From Acanthornis magna (taxonomy: Eukaryota; Chordata; Aves; Passeriformes; Acanthizidae): a DNA stretch of 64,000 bases. A model generated the notes under the pieces. That model did no database searches and was not told the DNA's origin. It was given only the letters and a program-made list of their open reading frames with translations. The translations under genes were made by a program, and so were the position numbers. This document shows positions 59,711-64,000 of this stretch, in pieces. The DNA is taken from NCBI GenBank assembly GCA_036785705.1, contig JAWUZG010000007.1, positions 558,001 to 622,000 on the forward strand. The letters run 5' to 3'. Positions within the stretch are counted from its first letter, which is position 1. Each line of letters opens with the position of its first letter.

Positions 59711-62700
59711 ATGGGGGGCCTGGAGAAACTTCTGATCGAGGACAAGGTGAAGGCTGAGCATGGCTCAGCCTCACAGAGAGGTAAGGCAGGAGCTGGGCTG
59801 CTCTCTGGTGGGAGGGAGGGAGGGATTTGTGGCAGCCTGGAGTGTCCATGCACATTGCCAGGGAACAGTTGTGCCCTGCACGTGCCCCCTGCACTGAGCT
59901 GTGCTGCTGCCAGTGCCCCGTGCAGCTGTGGGGCTGCTGAGCTGTGGGGCAGGGAGAGGAGCAGGAGGTGCATGTGCAGCTGAGGCATTCCTGGCAAGCC
60001 CAGGGCTCTGGGCTCCCTGTTGTCCCCCGGCAGCCCAGAGGCCAGGGTGTTGCTGTGGCAGCTCTGTGGAGGTGGCTCAGGGTGTCCCCCTGGCCTGCTT
60101 CAAGGGGCTGCCAGCAGGAGCATGTTTCCCTCTGCAGCTCTTTGGATGTTTCCAGGAGATCTGTCCCATGAAATATGTAGCTTTAGGTGCTCTAGGGTTG
60201 CATTGAAGCCTCTATTATACTTTGTGTCTCCACTTTGCAGGCCTGACTGGTTACACTGATTCTGAGAAGTTTTCCCAGGACACTTCCTATTGCCATTGCA
60301 CACAAAGCCATTGCCTCCCTTGTGTGCAACGGAGAGAAGCAGAAACATGGGAAAAACTGCACCGGCTAAGACAAGAGTGATGTGAATTTCCAGGACCTGA
60401 TGTGAGAAGGAAAAGGATTGAAGGTAAGGAGGCCAGGCTAAGTCCTGTGTGATAGATTTTCAGTTGATGACCTGTAGGAAGAGCTCTGAGAACTCTTGCT
60501 GGGGTGAGAGCCCAGGCAAGCAGCTGAGCCAAGGAAGAGCTCAGCTGGACATTGTGCTTCAGGCTCTCTTTGCAATGGGTGTGTAGTGCAGACTTCAGGT
60601 CCCCAGCGTGTATCAATAGCAAGAGAGGTCTCTGAATGTTTTCTGGGCTCTCTAGTGGCTCCTTGTCTGTCTTATGACTGAGAAAACACCAACAAGCAGT
60701 CAGAGCAGCTAAAGTGGTCCAATCTTTTCAAGTAATCCATCTACATTTAGTAAACTATGGATATCTGTGAAGCATCTCTATGTCTCAGCCGTGTTTTCTG
60801 TCAGCTATGTCAGGTTTGGACAGAAAAAGTTGTTTGCTGGAATAGGCAGTCATGCAAAGTCTGTTCAAGGATGTGTGGGAGGTGGAGAGCAGCGAGCATG
60901 GCGAGAGCTCAGCAGCATGTGGGCTCCAAGGCTGCTGGGGAGCTGTAGGAAGGAAGGGCAGCAGCAGGAGAAATGAGGAGCTTGGGAGAAGCAGGTTTTG
61001 CCATGCTGCAGAATGGCTTTGTGGGGACTTGGCTGGAGATCAGCAGTGGCTGGAAGGCGCTTTAGGGACAGGGAGAGAATAATGATGTAAACCCATTGCC
61101 ATAGCATGCCGAATGCCAAAGGAGGCAGAGGCAGCCCAGAACAGGTTGACGCCAAACATGTGGATGCCAGGGGGTAATGTAGGCACACTGCCAAAGAGGT
61201 GAGCATGGGGAGAGAGCTGACAAATGTGGGACATGGTCTCTCCCTCACCACTTCCATTTCCCATCCTAGGCCAAGCAGCTCCATCAGTCTGACTTTTCCT
61301 GCCAAGTTCTAGCTAAGAGCTGGGATAAACTTCCTAAGGCATGAATGGGGGGGAGCTGGATGCTGTATATTAACACTGTGTTCTACTCTTTGCAGGCTTC
61401 CTTGCTGAATTCCAGTGATGGGGATATGAAGAAGGGGTCCTTGGGACTGCCTCTGATCCCCCCTATTGGCAAGGCTGTAAGTCCTTCTGTTGGCAGTGCT
61501 GCTGTGTCTCAGCCAAGGTCTCAGCAGCTGGATTTCCCAGAGTCCCAGGAGATGAGGTAAGCCAAGGTGTCTGCTGCTCCTGTGTGCTGTTCACCTCGCT
61601 CTTCCCATCTCGTGAGCTTATTTCTCACAAATCTGTATTTGGGCAAACCTCTGTGTATTCACCAATTTGCCTGTCTGTGATGATCGAGCGCAATGTGCAA
61701 CCAACACCACATGCCCTAAGAGCAGAGGTGGTGGTGGTGGGGAAGAGGAGGCAGGGCTTAAAAGCACCTCGAAACTACTACTCTGTGGGACTTGGCTATC
61801 AATTCTCTCTATAATGTTTGTGTTGTCATTTGGGAACTGTATTGCATGGGTCTAGATACTGCAGATCCTTGAATGCTGTAATCCATGTTTGTCAACTCCT
61901 GCACCCTTGAGAATATGCATGGGCAACCATTGGCTATTGAAGAGGTGTCTGCAAATTCAGGTGCTGCTTCTGTAAATGTCAGTTGTAATTTCTCTGTGCC
62001 TGGGCCTCCACTGTCAAATGAGAGCCCAGATAAATGTTGGGCAATAGATGTATAATCCAATACTTGGTCAATATTTACAACTGGGCATAAGATCAAGGAG
62101 GTCAAGGTGCTCTGACTCAGCTGCCTGCTGCTTCCCAGAGTTCTCCCAGTCTGCCAGAGTTGCCTAGATATGGTGAATGGTGGGGAAGTGAAAGTACCTG
62201 CAAAGGCTAAGGATAGAGCCTTGTGCTTTTGTGGGAAGAGGGACAATTGCAATTGCAGCTGTGAGTGCTCTTTGATATTTCACAGCACTAACCACAGAGG
62301 CCCTGAAAAACACCATGCATCATCATTCTGCCATGAACTTGAGAAATAGGGAGGGAACTTGCTGGGGCATGGAGCACATGGGGGGCCACGTGCTGCGTGT
62401 GGCACAGCCTGCACAGCAGGTGCAGCTGCTGCCAAGAGGAGTCTTGTATGACTGTGCTGGCCTTAGAGCTCTACTTTCTATTCCAACTGATACTTCATGT
62501 TAGGCTTCACAGGCTGACAGCCATGGGAGAGCTGAACCAAATGCTGCCTGAAGTGTTGGTGCTGGGCCTGATAGTTCCCAAGAGACACTCTGTAGAGCAG
62601 GACAGCCTGGCTAAAGTGACTGCCACCCTTTCCTCAGCTTTGGAAAAGAGTAAAACATTCAAATGTCTCTCTTGCCAAGCCTCACAGAAGAAACAGGCCA

Positions 62701-64000
62701 CCTTGCTGGATATTCTGCAACTTCATGCCCCACTCCATTTCTCCCCCGCATTTGCTTTATTCTAAGTGTCTGCATATTTGGGGATAAATGGGTGGAAATA
62801 GCCTCCATGCTGCTGCAGCTCTGTGTCATGGGTGCCCTCTGATGGGTCAGCATGAGTAGTTTTTAATTTCTAAATCATTCATTTTTAATCTATTTCTTTA
62901 ATTCTTCTGAGAGTAAGTTTTGGGAAAGAAATTGAGCATCAGATGGTGCAGGAAGACTGAATTCCTCCCTCTCCCTTGCAGGCACTCCTTCTGTCCAATG
63001 CTAACTTTGTGTTTATCTCAGGACAGAAGCGTCTGCAGGTGTCCCAAGTTCAGGGAGACGCAGGCCTCCTTTGGCCAGCAATGACAGGGAGCATGCTGTG
63101 GCCATGGCCTGCGCTGCTGTCCCTCCTTGTCCCTGTGGCCCAGTGTTGGCTCTCTTCTTCCCAGGAGCCGCTATGTCCAGGTGCGGAAGTGTGCGGCCCA
63201 ACTCCTGCTGCCCGTGCTGGAGAAAATTGGAGTGGCCAAGCTCGCAGGCACAGCCAGGGCTGAAAGGCTGGCGCACGTGGCAGGGACTCTTGCTCAGGAC
63301 TGTCACAAGGACACAAGGTACTGATCTTCATTTCACCTCGTAAAATAGGAAAACTCTTTGATGCCTGGCTATAAAGGGTAAAAGCACAGAAGAATGGAAG
63401 TTAAAGTAAACGTGAAGTTCCCTCACTGTGTGGATAAGATTGATAGAGTCTCGGAATACACTGAGCTGGAAGGGACCCATCAAGATCATGGAGTCCAGCT
63501 CCTGGCCATGTGCAGGACACCCCAAGTGTCACTCCATGTGCCCAAGAGCATTGTCCAAATGCTTCTTGAGCTCTGTCAGGCTTGGTGCTGTGACCACTGC
63601 CCTGGCTTGTCTGGGGAAATGACTGTACTGGGTAACCTGAGGTTGTCCAGCAAGAAGGACCATTGCCACCTTCCTGTGACTTGAATGATTCTTTAGTGAG
63701 ATCAAAAGAGCTCCGATTAGGCAGTCAAACAGTTCTGCTTGGTCGTATGTGCATAACACCAAGCCAAAGTGTTGGCCACTGTTCATCACTGAAGGATCCC
63801 AAACATCGATTTCTCCTAAAGTGAAGGTTTTCCTAGAAATATTCCAGGGATCTTTAGCCAATGTAGTCAGTCTTTCTAAACCTCACCTGCAGATTTCTAT
63901 CCTGCTGTTCTTGGTGGCTGAATGACCTGTAAATTTCTTCTTGAGAAAGTTGTGGTTTCCTAGTGGCAAAATCAAGCCAAAGCCCCAAAATGCCCTTACT
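59711..64000 (+). pseudogene. partial tandem copy of the TOGARAM2-like gene (copy B), runs off the window
   Basis: Homology to copy A resumes about 180 bp after its stop codon. Copy B holds: exon 2-like 59711-59780, with its own ATG and only the last part of copy A exon 2; exon 3-like 60241-60424, with an in-frame TGA at 60378 and no open alternative frame; exon 4 61396-61556; and exon 12 63165-63317, identical to copy A. Relative to copy A it lacks the equivalents of about 37500-38060 (intron 3) and about 39305-48636 (exons 5-11). Exon 4 ends and exon 12 begins in matching phase. Introns are nearly identical. Exons 13-18, if present, lie beyond the window. The exon 3 stop argues for a pseudogene, unless transcription starts later. 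Confidence 0.7.
63440..63615 (-). mobile_element. CR1 LINE fragment (copy B counterpart)
   Basis: The equivalent of the CR1 piece at 49970-50140, carried along in the duplication, with only scattered differences. Confidence 0.75.

Noticed and set aside
1..64000. CRISPR arrays, operons, riboswitches or prokaryotic signals
   Set aside because: None seen; the sequence is clearly eukaryotic nuclear DNA. No tRNA or rRNA gene was recognised either.

Overview
The window looks like avian nuclear DNA, probably from a songbird (inference). Evidence for a bird: CR1 LINE fragments, one ending in the family's ATTCTGTG 3' repeats; several retroviral LTRs; and a compact multi-exon gene with canonical GT/AG introns. 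There is no bacterial gene organisation.

Layout. 1-13.3 kb is AT-rich and non-coding, apart from a CR1 endonuclease-domain relic (6.64-7.48 kb), some stretches that read like conserved non-coding DNA, and one weak exon candidate at 8.46 kb. A long purine microsatellite (13.39-13.77 kb) is followed by LTR remnants, a solo LTR (15.92-16.43 kb) and a CpG island (16.44-17.19 kb). On the minus strand at 19.0-21.2 kb lies a long ORF for an unrecognised protein built of diverged internal repeats; its last repeats carry a stop and frameshifts. Directly next to it is a minus-strand endogenous retrovirus (21.2-26.2 kb): two LTRs, broken gag, most of pol deleted, but an open integrase frame and a 485-codon env frame.

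Two tandem plus-strand paralogues of a TOPORS-like RING family follow (26.8-28.6 and 30.1-32.1 kb). Each has an intact C3HC4 RING and exactly one in-frame stop before an otherwise open Ser/Pro tail. Both have CRE-like sites spaced 23 bp apart upstream. A further minus-strand solo LTR follows the second copy.

From 35.1 to 59.6 kb I reconstructed an 18-exon plus-strand gene whose exon phases all agree. It predicts 986 aa with two C-terminal TOG-type helical arrays, best matched to TOGARAM2 (a ciliary/axonemal microtubule regulator). A head-to-tail partial copy starts about 150 bp after its stop codon and runs off the window. This copy lacks exons 5-11, has a stop in exon 3, and is nearly identical elsewhere.

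As a whole this is a fast-changing, duplication- and ERV-rich locus. CRE-type promoters and an axonemal gene make male germline expression a reasonable hypothesis, but the sequence alone does not prove it. Identities and divergences quoted are counted by eye on short stretches.
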